Source of the DNA: Trochalopteron elliotii
Taxonomy: Eukaryota; Chordata; Aves; Passeriformes; Leiothrichidae
Direction of reading: 5' to 3'
DNA length: 64,000 nt
NCBI GenBank assembly: GCA_024734555.1
Contig: JANPWX010000081.1
Location: 1,638,301-1,702,300, forward strand
The notes beneath the pieces were generated by a model. It was not told the DNA's origin. It was given only the letters and a program-made list of their open reading frames with translations, and made no database searches. Positions 11,304-24,254 of the stretch are shown one piece after another. The first letter of the stretch is position 1, and the number at the start of each line of letters is the position of its first letter. Position numbers and translations under genes: made by a program.

Positions 11304-13470
11304 CTCTCCAGTTAATTGTGAAGAACCTGCTCCATGGAGAGATAAGTGATAGTGAGTTTTGAAGTCTCACTAAAAGAGGATGTAAGCAGCTGTCATCTTT
11401 TTATAAGGAGGAAAGTATAACTGCAATATAAACAGAAGAATCAGCTCCAAATTGAAACTCTTGACTAAGAGGAAGTTGTGGATTTTGCATTGAGCCTATA
11501 AGATAGGTAGAGAAGGATTCACTAACCTTCAAGACTATTCTTTCTGCAATTGCAAGGCCACAGGTCTCCCAAACCCATCCCACAGAGCACCTTGTGCAGG
11601 GGCAACTGAAATGGCCCTTGATGAATTTGCACTGCTGTCTGAACTGAGCTAGGCACCATCTCCTGCCACCATGGAGTGGTCAAAGGCTGAGAAGAGTGAA
11701 GTACAAATTGTTGTGCACAGATACTTTCATCAGCATGTAATCCCCAGATCCTTCTCTATTTGATTTAACACTCCTCTGCAGTCAGACAGCAAATGAACTA
11801 AGGTCAAGTGCTGATCATGCAGCAGAAATGTGAGTAAGACATGAATGTGAAAAATAGCAAAGTGTCACTGAAGTCATGGAGGAGGTTTAGCCAGTGATTC
11901 AAGAAAGATCATTTCATTTAAACATGCACAAGGTTATACTTAGGGCTCTCAATTGTTTCTAAGCATGAGCCATGTGAACACAATAACAGAAACACTGTTG
12001 CAACAATCCCTTATATTAAGATATATTTTAGCTTAAATTTCTTTATCCTAAAAAATTTTGTATGTAATAGTTAAAGTCTTTGCTGATATAGCCATAGAGA
12101 ATTGAAAAGGAGAACTGGCTTTTTAAAATCTCAAATGGAAAACAAAAGCCACTTTGGCCTATACTACTTCACTCCAATTCCTTTTAATTTATTCCAATTA
12201 GCAGGATTTGCATTGTGTGATTTGTATAGAAACCTATGTGACTGATCTTTGATTGAAACTACAGAGCCACAGCTCTGAAATTCCAAATGCAGCCAACAAA
12301 ATAGATTATCCTAAGACTTAGTAAGATCAGGGAAGAGGAATGTGAAATAAATAGAAAGACTGTACTTAATCCAGGAAAAATGTTCTGATTTGTGATGCAG
12401 GAGAACACAAGTAAGATGCCCTTGGAGCAGTAGAAGATAAATAGAAGAAAAATCTAAAATATATGCTCTAGAATGTTTCCTCTATCTATATAGTAACAAT
12501 GAAATCTTAATAAAAGAAGACAAAAAAGCAGGACACTTGGAAAAATTGTAAATATTATGATTTCAAATGTAATACAAAAAGTTAAAATAACAAGTTGTTT
12601 GAGAAAAAAATAGTAATTGCACTGGACATCATAATCAACTTCTCTGCATTTTATCTGGATACTGAAGAATTCAGGGGAGGATGGAGCAAAGAGAAAGAAA
12701 CATTTTGCTTTTTTGATGCTACCTTGCTTTTGGAAACACATCTTGCAACTACCTCTCTAAAATCTGGGAGTTTCTATGTACCTTCATAAGGAAAATGTCC
12801 AAAAGTTTCCTCTGAAAAGCAGGTTTGTTTTAAAAGTGCACTGAATACATGCAATTATTAGACAAAACATGAGTTAGCAATTGCTTTTATTTTTTTCTGC
12901 CATTGCTTAGGTTGTGATAAACATGCAGTACTTCTAAATAGTTGTTTTGAAATGCTGCACACTGTGATTTCTTCCGTAAGTTTCTTCAGATTACCCTGGT
13001 CATGAACCCAGTTTGTCTTCCTTGGAAAATCAAACTATATATTCCACATGGAGTTTGTTTATGCAAAAGCAGGTAAAAAAAGGAGGATGTACAAGTATTG
13101 CATTTCCCTGACTTTTGTGACAAAATATCTTGTATATAAAGGGTTCAGAAATTTATATTCTGCTGAAGTTCTGATGCTGCACCCACTATCTCATTTTCTG
13201 AACACTTACACAGCTTGATAATTTTTACTCAGTATCTCCCCATAAATTGTAAAATCTCTCCTTATATTTCCTCAGAGGCTACAATTTTGTTACTGATATT
13301 GAATCTACAGATTAAGATATCTACCTGTACATGTCTAGACATGAGCCAGGCTTCTTGCTATTGTAGTCAATGCAAGTGTAGGCAACACAGTAGACTCCAA
13401 TACATTATTCATCTCATCGTAATTAGATACCAGGACAAGCTAGTCACACTCACCGCCTTTTCCATGACTC

Positions 13471-13534
13471 AAAAAAAAAAAAAAATCTATATATAGATAT
13501 ATAGATATTTATAGATATATATAGATATAGAGAT
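13471..13534 (+). repeat. Poly(A) plus (ATAG)n-type simple repeat
   Basis: Fifteen A residues (13471-13485) lead into TATATATAGATATATAG units and related TATAGATAT units up to about 13534. Confidence 0.88.
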
Positions 13535-15317
13535 GATCAGTGTTCCTTTTTCTCTGAAAGGTAAAATATGTCATGGGAGGACATTTATTCTGCGCTGCCA
13601 TTTTGGGGGCTCACTAGAAGCTTATCCACAATGGCACATTCCATGCTAAGCATTTTTAGCCATTTTTCCATCAATAAATTATTCTGGGATATTCATGAGG
13701 CCTTTGGTGCTTACACTCAGATGTAAAGAAAACTAAAGAATCGTGTTTCATGGCTGAATGATTTGAGAAAATCTAAAAAAAAATTACTAAGGTATGGGAC
13801 AACTCCTAGTAGTTATGCTAACAAGTCTAAAATTCATATGAGAATGCCAGTGCACATATGGTTCAGTGTTCCATTTCAGATACCCAAAATACACACAAAG
13901 GCTTGTTGGATGGATCATCTGAGTCATGATGACCTGTGTGGTTTCTTTACATTCCAGAACATGTATTTTACCCATCTAAGAGCATCTTTGGAAAAAGCAC
14001 TTGTAGCCTGAAGTAGATTCTCTGTAGCAGCAAAACTGTACCCAGGGAGGAGAGGTTGTGCACTCTGTCCTCTTTCTTAAGGATAGATGAATATACAACT
14101 CTCCTGGTCTTGTGTGTATTGATCTTTATGAAAGAAGGCATAGATATAAGGGATACATTCCAATTATTTGAGCATGTTCATGTTGGTTTAGCTGTTCTTC
14201 ATCTTATGTGACAGAGAGAGAGACATTACCAAGGAAAAGACACATCTGAGCATCACAAGGCAGTCTATTGGTGAAAAAAACCTGTATTTCACTAGTGCTT
14301 ATCATGACATCAATAATGTTCTGAGGTAATGACATGCAAAAATCAACCAGTTAACAGGAATCTAATCCACAGAAATGTAACTTAACAGCACTGACAAAGT
14401 ATGCCTGATATGAAACATAAAAGACCACTTTTCTTTTTCTTCTTCTTTGGTGAAACTGTGACAAAAACTCATGCAGAGAATCTAGGAATTGTGTTTCTTG
14501 GAGAAAACTAGTTTGAATGATTGAAGAGCATTGTTCTAATAAGGTTATTTTCCTCTTAATTGAAAAGGACAACATATTCAAGAGAATTACTGTAAACTCC
14601 TAGATTTTCTTTTCTCTTGTATTATACCATTTCTCATGGATTTAAATACAGGGGGATGGGTCCCTTTTTGTCGCTAGTATTTCACATGTAGTATGTTTTC
14701 AATAGTGATATTTTTGTTTTTATCTGATAATGACAAGCACTTTGGTTACAATACTGAAGTGTGTTCTCTTGTGTTTACATAGAGATCTGAAAATATATAT
14801 CTGAATAAGTTCATTAACTTAAAATTCAGCTTCATAAAGCAGTGAGTTATTGATTCAGTATCTGCAGCTAGCCCTTCATTACAGGTAGCATAAACATCTC
14901 ATTCGTCTTTAATACACAGTCCTTTGTTATGGAAATAAGTCACAGGTGTTCCCAAATGATACTCATGATAATATATTTTGCTCATTTGACCCTTCATTTT
15001 TTGCAAAAATATCATCTATGAAAAAGAGTTAATGAATCTTTTATTGACCTATTTTTTATTTCATGTAAGCAAGTACACACATTTCATGATCTCATATAAG
15101 GGAGATTTTGAGATTTCTATGTGCTTTTCTTTATACTTTCTGCCTAAATTGATTAAAATTTTATTTTTGATTAGTTACCTCAGTGACAAGCATTGGATTT
15201 AAATCCACTGTCCATGGAAGACGTGTACTTTTATTTTTGTCCCCCTGTAACTCCATCCATATCAAAAAATGATGCAATGCACAAGTGTAGCCATTTTTCC
15301 AGACCAATTTCTTTTCA

Positions 15318-15542
15318 TGGAGTCATGAGTCACAGAGTACTTTTGGTTAGAAGGGACCTTTAAAGGTCATTTAGTCAAACCCCCCTGCAATGGGCAAGGG
15401 CATCCCCAGCTTGATCAGACTGCTCAGAGCTCTGCACTGCCTGGCTTTTAGTGTTTCCAGGGCTGGACCATCTTTCACCTCTCTGGGCAATCTGTCCCAG
15501 AGTTTCACCACCCTCACTGTAAAAAATTTCTTCCTTGTATTT
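15318..15542 (-). mobile_element. CR1 LINE 3' fragment
   Basis: The plus strand shows the antisense of the CR1 3' end: a decayed terminal ATTCTATG-type motif (GAGTCATGAGTCACAGAG), then AGAAGGGACCTTTAAAGGTC, CCCCCCTGCAATGGGCAAGG, TTTCCAGGGCTGGACC and CACCTCTCTGGGCAATCTGT, finishing with TGTAAAAAATTTCTTCCTTG. The element therefore reads on the minus strand and is truncated at its 5' side, which is usual for CR1. Similarity stops after about 15542. The open frames at 15375-15617 are inside it. Confidence 0.92.
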
Positions 15543-17997
15543 TTGGAGCTTGTTCTGTGCTGTCCTAATGGCTGTTTTGATCGAACTATTGATCTTCTGT
15601 CTGTGAGGGAACATTAACTTGCTACAGGATCACCACAGTTATTCCTTTACACTGTATTCAGCTACTGACAGAGAGGCATAGGCAGAACAACATATTGTAT
15701 TTTCCTGTCCTTTTTTGAACAGATATTTTTGGTCTGTTCTATTTAGAAAACTGGGAAGGAGGGTACAGAGGCACAACAGCCCTGAACTTTGACCAAGTGC
15801 ATTACAACAGCTCTTTAGCTGTGATTTGGTTATTATGAAATGTATAGAAATATGGACATAATGGGCAAATAAATAACCCAAATGGACCCCTTTTTACAGT
15901 CAGATACACTTACGTAAATTAAAATGGATTTAACAGAAGTAAACAGCATGTACCCATATAAAACCCTTGTAAATGGGAGCACAAACAGCCCAAATTTTTT
16001 ACTGTTAAATGTCAGTAGTTTTCCACAATACATTGAAACACTTAGGAGATTTTAAAGACACAAAAGTTCAACTTAAATATCCCCAGATACCTGACCTCAT
16101 TTTTTTTAGGAAAACTGTCCAAAGAGATCTTTCAGCTCCATTTTCACAAGGAGAGCTTCTTTGCTGACTGAATCTGTACTTCAGTAAAACAGAAACATTG
16201 GCAAAATATTTATTTAAAGAATGGTGAACAGCACTAAAGTATCGAGTAGGTTCAACAAAAGTTTTCATTTCATTTTTTTTAATAAATGAGACATTGTCCA
16301 TACTCATTGTTTAAAACTTACTAAACAAAAATGTCTTTTTCTCATGAGAATTCACAAAATTATGTGGAGTCCTAACACTAAGTAGAGATGCTCCATCTTT
16401 TTTTTATCTTTGCACACTAAGGAAATGAAGTTTCATTATGAAAAATGTCTAAGTGAACAATTAAATGATATTTGAACACTCATTTTATAAAGAAGTTACA
16501 TGTTCCAGGATCTGACAGCCTAGTTATCACCCAGTACTTTGGATGTTCTGCCTCATTATTGTTCACTACAAAGGTGCTCTCATTGATTTCATTACTTGGG
16601 CAATTAATGGCACTAACTATAAATTAGTCAACAAGCACTGATAAAATGGAAAAATTTTGAGTCAGTGTGCACTGCAGCTACTATGCAGAGCTAAAAATCA
16701 GTAACAGGACTTTAAATTCTCTTCTTCATATTCCATTCTGTCACTTTCATTATCTTGAGGTGATAAAGAATGAGGTTTTGAGAATAATGTAAGGCATTTT
16801 ATATGCAGGCTGAAGTGAAATTTTCAGTTCTCTTAGGACACTCTTTCATTGCATAATACACTGGTATGAGAAAAGAGAAAAAAATGCCAACAAATTGATT
16901 GAATTCAATTTTTCCCCAACATCTTTCTTTTATCCTTCAACAAAAAAGAAAAAAAAGGCTCACAAAGATCCATCTCATGTTGCATTACAAGGATGTCAGA
17001 AATACTGTTTTAACTGCTCAGTGTCATGCAGAGGTTAAAGTCTAACTTTCAACTTGCTCATCATTAACATTTTGACATTCACTTAGCCTGTCTGTTCAGA
17101 GAAAGATGAATTCATTAGAGATAGGTAAATAATAAAAAAAACCCCAGTTATTTTCTCTCTAAATTAATATAATGACACATTTTCATGATGAATTTTCTGA
17201 ATAATTTTCAGCTTATACTTTCCTCTGTATGGGTTCAATTATCTCTGTCATAAAAAAGAGCTTTTTCATGGACAACCTTTAGCCATTTTTCATGGCCTAA
17301 TTTAACTATAAAGCTGTTAACATCACATTTCAAAGATGGTGATAGATTGCTTTTTAACCTATTAGAATTTTTCAGATTAGATATTATAATATTCATAGAT
17401 ATAACCTTAAAAATTAGGAAGAAAAACTCTGAAAACATAAATATGGCTTTAACCTTGAAACCTGACTGGGTTTCAGACATGAAGCTCTCATGTCCTACCG
17501 GTGCTTTGCCACTGCAAGTTCTGTGATGCCTTGAACAAACTGAGACATGTAAAGGCCAAATTCTTCTGAAGGTTTGGTTTGGTTCTTTTGTTGTAGCTGA
17601 TTTTATGGCCAGATCCCTCAGGTCTTTCAGAAAGTTTTTTTTTCCCGCCATTTACTTTTCCACAAAAATGACTCCTCTAGTTTGTTTTGAAAAGGGCATG
17701 GAATTTGGTTGCTTTATTACCTTGCTGTTTTTGCTTTGCCAATTGTGCTCTCAAAAGTTAGAGAATATGTTTTAATGAAATAAATAATGATGTACTTACA
17801 CTATTCCCTGAATTTCTTTTTGAGTACTTGAATAATAATATTCATCGTAGGGGAACTGAAATGTTTCTGTGGAAAAGATTCTCTGAATTCAAAAAATATT
17901 GCTAAGTTATATGTTAGAATTTCACAGAGATGTCTTATATAGACACCTAAAGAGAAAAATCTGTACAGCAGCACTAACAGCCAAGTCTTTTCCCGGG

Positions 17998-18017
17998 TGA
18001 CTCACGCTCGTGAGTCA
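17998..18017. promoter_or_regulatory. Palindrome with paired AP-1 (TRE) sites
   Basis: TGACTCACGCTCGTGAGTCA: two perfect 9-base arms around CT. Each arm contains a consensus AP-1/TRE heptamer, TGACTCA at 17998-18004 and TGAGTCA at 18011-18017. The core also has two CpG dinucleotides in otherwise CpG-poor DNA. AP-1 and small-Maf/CNC factors bind such heptamers; regulatory use here is inference. Confidence 0.45.
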
Positions 18018-18473
18018 ATGACAATCTTCCTTTCACCTGTGGATCATTTTCTCAGAGCACAGGAAATAATGTTTTATAAAGTGATAAAAAGGAAAGAAGC
18101 AACTTTTTATCTATGCCTGTGAAGACTTATATTGAGCTAAGACTTTTGCTAGTTAAAAATATATTTTATGATTTCTCAAGGAAAGAAAATTAATTTTACC
18201 TGTCTGACGTGATCACTGTGTCAAAGTCCATCCTACTTGCCTCATTAGATTGGCTTTCATTATGGCACTTGCTTCAGTGTTTAAGGACAGAGTTCTTTGC
18301 CTAATTAACCCCTCTCTTTGATGCTTTTTTCCTTTGTGGAAATTCTCATTGTGGTATCAAGGCTGCTGGTATCGGGGGTATAAAGACCAGTAGCAGTTAC
18401 CTGGAACTCTCTCAGCTGGCAAACAGGAGCACAAGGCTGCAGCAGCAGCATCACCATCACTACCTCCTGCAGA

Positions 18474-18491
18474 TAAGAGCTGCAGCTCTTA
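18474..18491. repeat. 18-bp perfect palindrome
   Basis: TAAGAGCTGCAGCTCTTA reads identically on both strands, centred on CTGCAG. It follows a short CAG-rich stretch (GCTGCAGCAGCAGCATC, from 18437). Confidence 0.9.
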
Positions 18492-20689
18492 CAGACCTTC
18501 CCTAAGTCAGCCATAATTAACAGATGGAAAAATGAGGTGTCAGCCACCAAACAGACTGTAGCTTCCTTGTACTCATTCTTGCTGAATATTAGGACTTGTG
18601 GCAAGTGTCCCCCTGACATCATAGCAAAGAAACTCAGCTCCAGCCAAAGCAGCCTGTTGTGGCCAGTGGTTCTGTGAGCAGGCTGCTAGCTGCCTGTCTT
18701 CCTTCTATGACTGAGGAATTGTAGCAATGGACAGTATTATATGTGATTAAGGGTCTAAGATAAATCCATTAAGATAATGAGGGCTAGACTTCAAGGTGAC
18801 AAACTGAAGTATGTCCTTGATGCAGGATCCTTGGAAGAAATTTAATTTTATACTGTAAATGTGTCTTCCAGTGAGGTACAGACACACTTATAGAATGTTT
18901 CTAAATGTGTTCTTAAAACAAAAATATACTTAGACACTTAGAATATGCAATTTTTTCCCATTGAATGTGTCTGGGAGCCGCTGGTTCCAAAGCACTGCAT
19001 TGCTGAAATTTGCACACATTTATGAGATGAGCATAGCTGGATTTGATTTCCTGAAATTATGTACCCCCACTGCCTGCTACTCTTTTCCATTGTAATTTGA
19101 GAGCCCTTACCAAAGAAAACTTCCTGTCCTATCTCTTGGTCTGATCATTCTCAATCCCTTTATTGACTGTTTTTCTTCTTTCCATCATGGTAAAACTATT
19201 AATTATTGATGACAAAACCCTTTGCAATCGCACTGATATCTCTACTTCTGTTTATTTTCCTCTGAAAATACTTTACTTCTTCTTTTCACTTTATTTCTTC
19301 TTCTCTTGACTTGACTTAGCTTCCTATCATATTCTCATCCCCCAGCTAAATCACTCCTTCTTTTTCTGCTGTTCTTTTCCATCATCCACAGACCACTTCT
19401 AAGCTTCCTTCAGCCAGTCATGAATAATGTTGTCATGAATAACCCTCTCATCCAGTACTTCCCAATGTCTGGAGCTGGATGTCACTGAAAGCTCTTTAAT
19501 AAAACACCTTGGAATATATTTGTACAGCATTGTGTAACCAACCAAGCACAGTATAGAGCTTATTTAGAATAAGTGCATATAAACAGCTTGGTCTGCTGTG
19601 AATATCAAGTCAAGGCTCAAGATCGTCAGGTAAACAAGAGAAACAAATTGCAGTCATTCTCCATTATGCTTCTATCTCATGTTTTCATCTTGATTACACT
19701 CCCAGAATTCACATCTGAAAATTTTTAACAGGGTTTTTTAACAGACCACACCGTCTGACACCTTGAAATCTGGGCAAAGCCAGTGTTTATCTTACAAATC
19801 CCTGTAGAACACCTTTAGTAAGGTCTATTTAAGCACCTGTACTTGTAGCCTGAATACCCAAAGCACCCATATGTAACACCTAAAGCTGGACACACAGACA
19901 CCACTACCTTGTCCTGAACTGCTGAGTGCTCTGCACTTTAGAAAATCAATGCTCTAAGTGGTTCACAGTTAGAATTTAGGAATCATCTTTAAGGTACCAT
20001 TTTTATGTTCTTAACTACTAGGCTCAAAGCAGACCTTTAATGGAAAGTTGCACCTATTTTTCTCAGCTCAGCTGTCTGAAAGCTGACAAGGTGAGACACG
20101 CTTGTGTCCCTGAATAAATTGCAACATGTTTACTTTGGGGAAGCTTTAGTTGTCAATATCATTCTTTTCAGAAGTATTGTGTCATTTAGTTCAGGAGTTC
20201 AATATGAGGGTGAAAAGTAAAGGGGGGTTGTGTTCTGCTTAAATATGGATTTAAGAAACATTAAAAAAAAATCTAAATCTTTAACAATGGTCTTTTATGT
20301 CTGCTTCAGCAATTACTGAAATAGAACCAAAATGTGTTTACAGATAACTGCATTGAACTCTTATACCATGACTGTCACAAATCACATTGCTTTTCAACAA
20401 TGGGTCATTTCTAGCACTCAAGAATGGAAAGTTGCTTGAAATGAAATATTGCTGTGAATTCACAACCATTTATTTGTTGTCTTTAATATTCTCTTATGTG
20501 ACATCTCTCTTTTTTTTGGCATTTTACAATGTCTTGCTTATTTTCCTTTGGAGTACTACAGTGAAAGGGAGCAGAAATATGTTTGCCTAAGATTTATTTT
20601 AAAAGTATAGAGAGTTTGCTCTAAAAATTCAGCTGGCATGCAAGTTTTTAGAGTACCTAAGCATTATATATTTGGAATCTGCATAACTC

Positions 20690-20719
20690 ATTTATCTATT
20701 TATCTATTTATTTATTTAA
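20690..20719 (+). repeat. (TTTA/TATC)n microsatellite
   Basis: Tetranucleotide run of TTTATCTA and TTTA units, slightly imperfect. Confidence 0.85.
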
Positions 20720-20787
20720 TGTAAACTGTGTAATAAGTTATTGTTTCTATTGGAGACTTACAAAGATAGAGAAAGGGAAGGGGAAGG

Positions 20788-20806
20788 TCAAGAGCTCAGC
20801 TCTTGA
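20788..20806. repeat. Short perfect inverted repeat
   Basis: TCAAGAGCT, one C, then AGCTCTTGA: 9-base complementary arms with a one-base centre. Confidence 0.85.
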
Positions 20807-21905
20807 TGTAGCACATTTCTTGTCCCCAGATTCAGTCAACACAGGACAATGTCTATCTGATTTGACTGTGTTATACTTAAATATACACAATATATTGTTA
20901 AAAGGAATAGGAACTCATTCCAAAAACCCAATCAATTTTCTTCTCTTTTGGTCATAGTAGCTATAAATCCAAGGGTGTGATTTTCAAATTAAATCAAATA
21001 GTTTCAGCTGGCTAAGAATTCTTGCATTTATTCTCTCTTATAATGTAGATCCAGCTGAGGGCTTTAAATATCACTGAAGTAAAAATTCCTGTCCCACCTA
21101 AACTTTACAAACATGCAATGCTTTCTTCTTTTCCTGCAGCCAGATTTCAATCTCAGATGCTATTTTTTTCTTAAATTATAATGTTGGTTTAAACCCCATG
21201 GGATATGAAACAAAAATCTTGAGCATGATGGAAGAAATATCATAAACCTTCACTGTATCATTATAGCAATATCTGAATGAGCTCACAAAAAGAAATTCTT
21301 AACTAGAGAATTCAAAGATGTGGGTTTGTTGTCCATGCTGGAAATTGAAAGGAATCTAACAAGAATACAGGTTACAGACAAAGTACAGAAATTTGACTGA
21401 TCAATGACTGATTGCTAAAATGAACCAGCATTTCTCAGTGTTACTGGCTTACTAAAAAGGAAATAATAAGGACTGAAAACTAAAAACTATTAAGAAGTTT
21501 GTCAACTCCTTTACCAAAAGCAGAGTTGAAATACCCACTTGTAGAATGTGGCCAAACTCCAAATCCTATTTTTCTCAGAATTTAGGCTTTTTCAGCTTGA
21601 GAATCTTTATTCAGAGCTTTTTCTATTTTGAAGTTCTGCTACAAATGATGTGTCATGGACTTTACATCCTATACATTGTAGGACCAGATGTCTTGCAGAG
21701 CAAGTTCTAATTTGAGACATGCTGACAAAAATAATGCATCTGTTTCTACTTAAACAATGCTGCTGTAAAATATTAAAAGGCTAGACATCACCTACTGATG
21801 GGAATTAGAGAATTCTTCTGGTTTTCTTTGCTCCCACATATGTCTTTGCTTTTGCTTTTTATAGCTGCCTTCATCTTGACACACAAGCTTTTACCATCTT
21901 ATTTT

Positions 21906-22467
21906 CTTCCCTATTGTCTGGCTGATGGGGAAAATGAGGGCTTGGTGGGCACCTCATGTTCAGCCAAGGTAAACCCAACACAGTCCCTTTTGGTGCCCAA
22001 CAGGAGCATGAGGAATTTGAGATAAGGATAGTAACTGGGAGAGGTAACAGGCAAAACATGGACTGAACAATGTTAGAGAGCAGAATGAGGAGTGAGGAAT
22101 CCCACACTGAGGGGGAAAGGGGGGCAGAAAGATGTGATTAAATGACATAGCCCCCATTTGCAGTCCCCCTGCACTGCTGCAAGGAGGAGGCAGAGAAATC
22201 TGGAGTGAAGTTGAGCCTGGGAAGAAGGGAGAAATATGTTATATAGTTTGACTTTATTACTACTTTACTCTGATTTTATTGGTGATAAGTTAATTTCTCC
22301 AAGCCAAGCCTGTTTTGCCCATGATGGTAAATGGTGAGTGATTTCCCCACCCTCATCCCAACCCATGAACCTTTTGTTATATTTTCTCTTTCCTGTCCAG
22401 CTGAGGTGTGGAGTGACAGAGTGACTTTGGTGGGCACCTGGAGTCCAGCCAGGGTCAGCCTCCCACA
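21906..22467 (+). mobile_element. Avian ERV LTR remnant with short leader-like segment
   Basis: The right part reads as an avian ERV LTR in plus sense: AAGCCTGTTTTGCCCATGAT near 22308, TTTTGTTATATTTTCTCTTT near 22371 and the terminal TTTGGTGGGCACCTG at 22426-22440, finishing CCCACA at 22467. A related terminal motif (CTTGGTGGGCACCTC) also occurs at 21941-21955, followed by an end-like AACCCAACACA and then TTTGGTGCCCAAC (about 21989-22001), which resembles a primer-binding site after a 5' LTR. The region may therefore be a truncated 5' LTR end plus leader joined to a 3' LTR, or one LTR with an internal duplication. No gag, pol or env is visible. No target duplication was found, and the left boundary is approximate. 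Confidence 0.68.
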
Positions 22468-23669
22468 ATAAGTCAGAAGTTCAGACATGTCCCTTGTGGT
22501 ATTATCACTTCTCACTCAGGGAAATAGCCTTGGCTGGAAGGAAGGGCATTTCTCAGAGCAGAAGTGCACCATGTGTTACAAGAACTGCATGAACAGACCT
22601 GGCATCATGCCCAAAAACTGGCATCAGAATTAGTAACTGCTTTCAGGGTTGAAAGCCTCAAATGCAAACTGCTAACATGCCTATAACACGCTTAGGACAA
22701 GAGCTGCCATCCCCACACAGCTGTGTCACACTGATACCTCCTACTGTGGGAAGTGACGCTGTATTCCTGGATTGCATGGTGCAGGCATATCTGTTGCTTT
22801 GGGGGCAGGGGAAGACCTTAGTCAGCCTGCCCTCTCCAGTTAGTGTAACAGAATGGTGTAAAATGTATTATTTTGGCTTCTATTAAGGATCTTTTATTAG
22901 GTCTCACTGGTAAATATACTGAAAAATGGAAATATATACAGTTTCTATAACAGATCAAAACCAATAATGAAGTGATAGATAAATATTTTGCTGAAAAAAA
23001 TATATATTTCAAGTAACAGAAGTCTCAGATGGACAGAGAAAGAAGAAAGAAAGAATTTCATATCAGAGTGGTCTCAACACAACCATATTTTTATCAGGGA
23101 ACAAGTTGAAAGAGACCAAATATCTCAAAGGGGAAAAGCAGCTTTGTTTGAAACATAAACAGGATTTCTGACCCTTTATAAGTCAATTAAAGTTCAAGGA
23201 AAATAAGCCATAAATAGAATAAATTACTTTTTTTGTTCTTAAATGATAGGCATATCTGCTCACAAAAATGGTATGATGGGACTGGGACAATTTTGTCAGG
23301 GCTTTTGATCTTCAAAAGGAGGTCATGCCCTCGTCTGTGTGCTGCTTGCAGTGCCAGTACTGCAGCAGAGAGAAGCTGATGGTCATTGCATGAAAGTAAA
23401 TTTCCATTTCTCCAATATGTAAAATTTTAACAGAATCTGGGAGCAAGCATTTCATAAATAAGAATGCATGAATTAATTCACTTACTCACTTATCTGTCTG
23501 CTGCCCTTCTAAAATATTTATTGCCCGAATGAGGTGTCTGGGTGAGCTGCATATCAAAGCTATGGGGCATTACACGTCTCATAACATCTCCCTGCCTTTG
23601 ATGGCTCAATAGCTGCCTCTGCAGGACAGGATCTGAGCTGAAAAAAGGACAGAAAAGCCGCTGACTCAC
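22468..23669. other. Unannotated spacer between two ERV LTRs
   Basis: Unique-looking sequence; the stretch 22480-22850 is less AT-rich than its surroundings. No domain or repeat family recognised. CTCAC at 23665-23669 is the left target duplication of the next LTR. Confidence 0.55.
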
Positions 23670-24254
23670 TGTCATGGTTTAACCTCAGCCAGCAGCCAAG
23701 CCCTAGGCAGCCGCTGGCTCACTCCTCACCACAGAGATTGGGGAGAGAATCAGAAGCGTAAAAGCTGGAAAGCTCAAGGGTTGAGATAAAGTCAGTTTAA
23801 TATGGAAAGCAAAAGCTGCACATACAAGCAAAGCTAAACAAGGAATAAATTCAGTGCTTCCCCTGGCTGGGGAGGTGTTCAGCTACCCCAGGAGGGCAGG
23901 GTCCCATCACCGGTAATGGTGACTTGGGAGGACAAACCCCATCTTTCCAAACATCCTCCTCTTGCTCCTTCCTCCCTCAGCTTTATATGCTGAGCGTGGC
24001 ACCATGTGGTGTGGGATATTCCTGTGGTCACTTGGGGTCACCTGTCCCAGCTGTGTCTCTTCCCAGGCACTCCCAGCCCCTCACCATCATGGCTTTAGGA
24101 AAAGCAGGAAAGGCCTTGGCTCTGTGCAAGCCCTGCCCAGCAGTGACAAAAACATCTCTGTATTATCAACCCTGTCTTCAGCACAGACCCAAAACACAGC
24201 CCCTAACCAGCCACTGGGAAGAGAATTATTTTTACCCAAGTCAAAACCAGCACA
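23670..24254 (-). mobile_element. Solo ERV LTR with 5-bp target duplication
   Basis: A 585-bp LTR flanked by exact CTCAC copies at 23665-23669 and 24255-24259, with TG...CA termini. Read on the minus strand it starts TGTGCTGGTTTTGACTTGGG, has ATATAAA (23982-23988), then ATTAAA (23796-23801) followed by ACTTTATCTCAACCC, and ends GGTTAAACCATGACA. That is the U3 - TATA box - poly(A) signal - U5 layout of a widespread avian retroviral LTR family. A 5-bp duplication is typical of ERVL-like elements; if the shared A is counted it becomes 6 bp (ACTCAC), so the class is not settled. No internal region adjoins, so it is solo. It belongs to the same family as 317-886 but is better preserved. The 201-codon open frame at 23924-24529 overlaps it and is not a gene. 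Confidence 0.93.

Larger units (their letters stand above)
11238..15317. other. Unannotated intergenic or intronic DNA
   Basis: After the LTR target duplication comes a CCAA-type simple repeat, then unique-looking AT-rich sequence with an ATAG-type repeat at 13471-13534. The open frames here (minus 11401-11583, minus 12454-12741, plus 13763-14011) show no known domain. Confidence 0.6.
15543..21905. other. Unannotated intergenic or intronic DNA
   Basis: No recognised gene or mobile element. It holds three small palindromes (17998-18017, 18474-18491, 20788-20806) and a TTTA/TATC repeat at 20690-20719. The 138-codon minus frame at 17235-17651 has no recognisable domain and a composition typical of chance frames in this DNA. 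Confidence 0.6.

Noticed and set aside
11401..11583. Minus-strand frame that looks exon-like, with GAAGGTTAGT and CTTATAG signals inside
   Set aside because: The implied intron would be under 40 bases, too short for vertebrate splicing, and no family is recognised.
15375..15617. Open frames on both strands
   Set aside because: They come from the CR1 3' fragment; this region of CR1 is at the non-coding end.
17235..17651. 138-codon minus-strand frame
   Set aside because: No domain, no splice context and AT-driven composition; a frame this long is not unexpected in 64 kb at this base composition.
317..24254. The two related LTRs as the two ends of one provirus
   Set aside because: They are about 22.8 kb apart, strongly diverged from each other, have no retroviral interior between them, and the second has its own target duplication.
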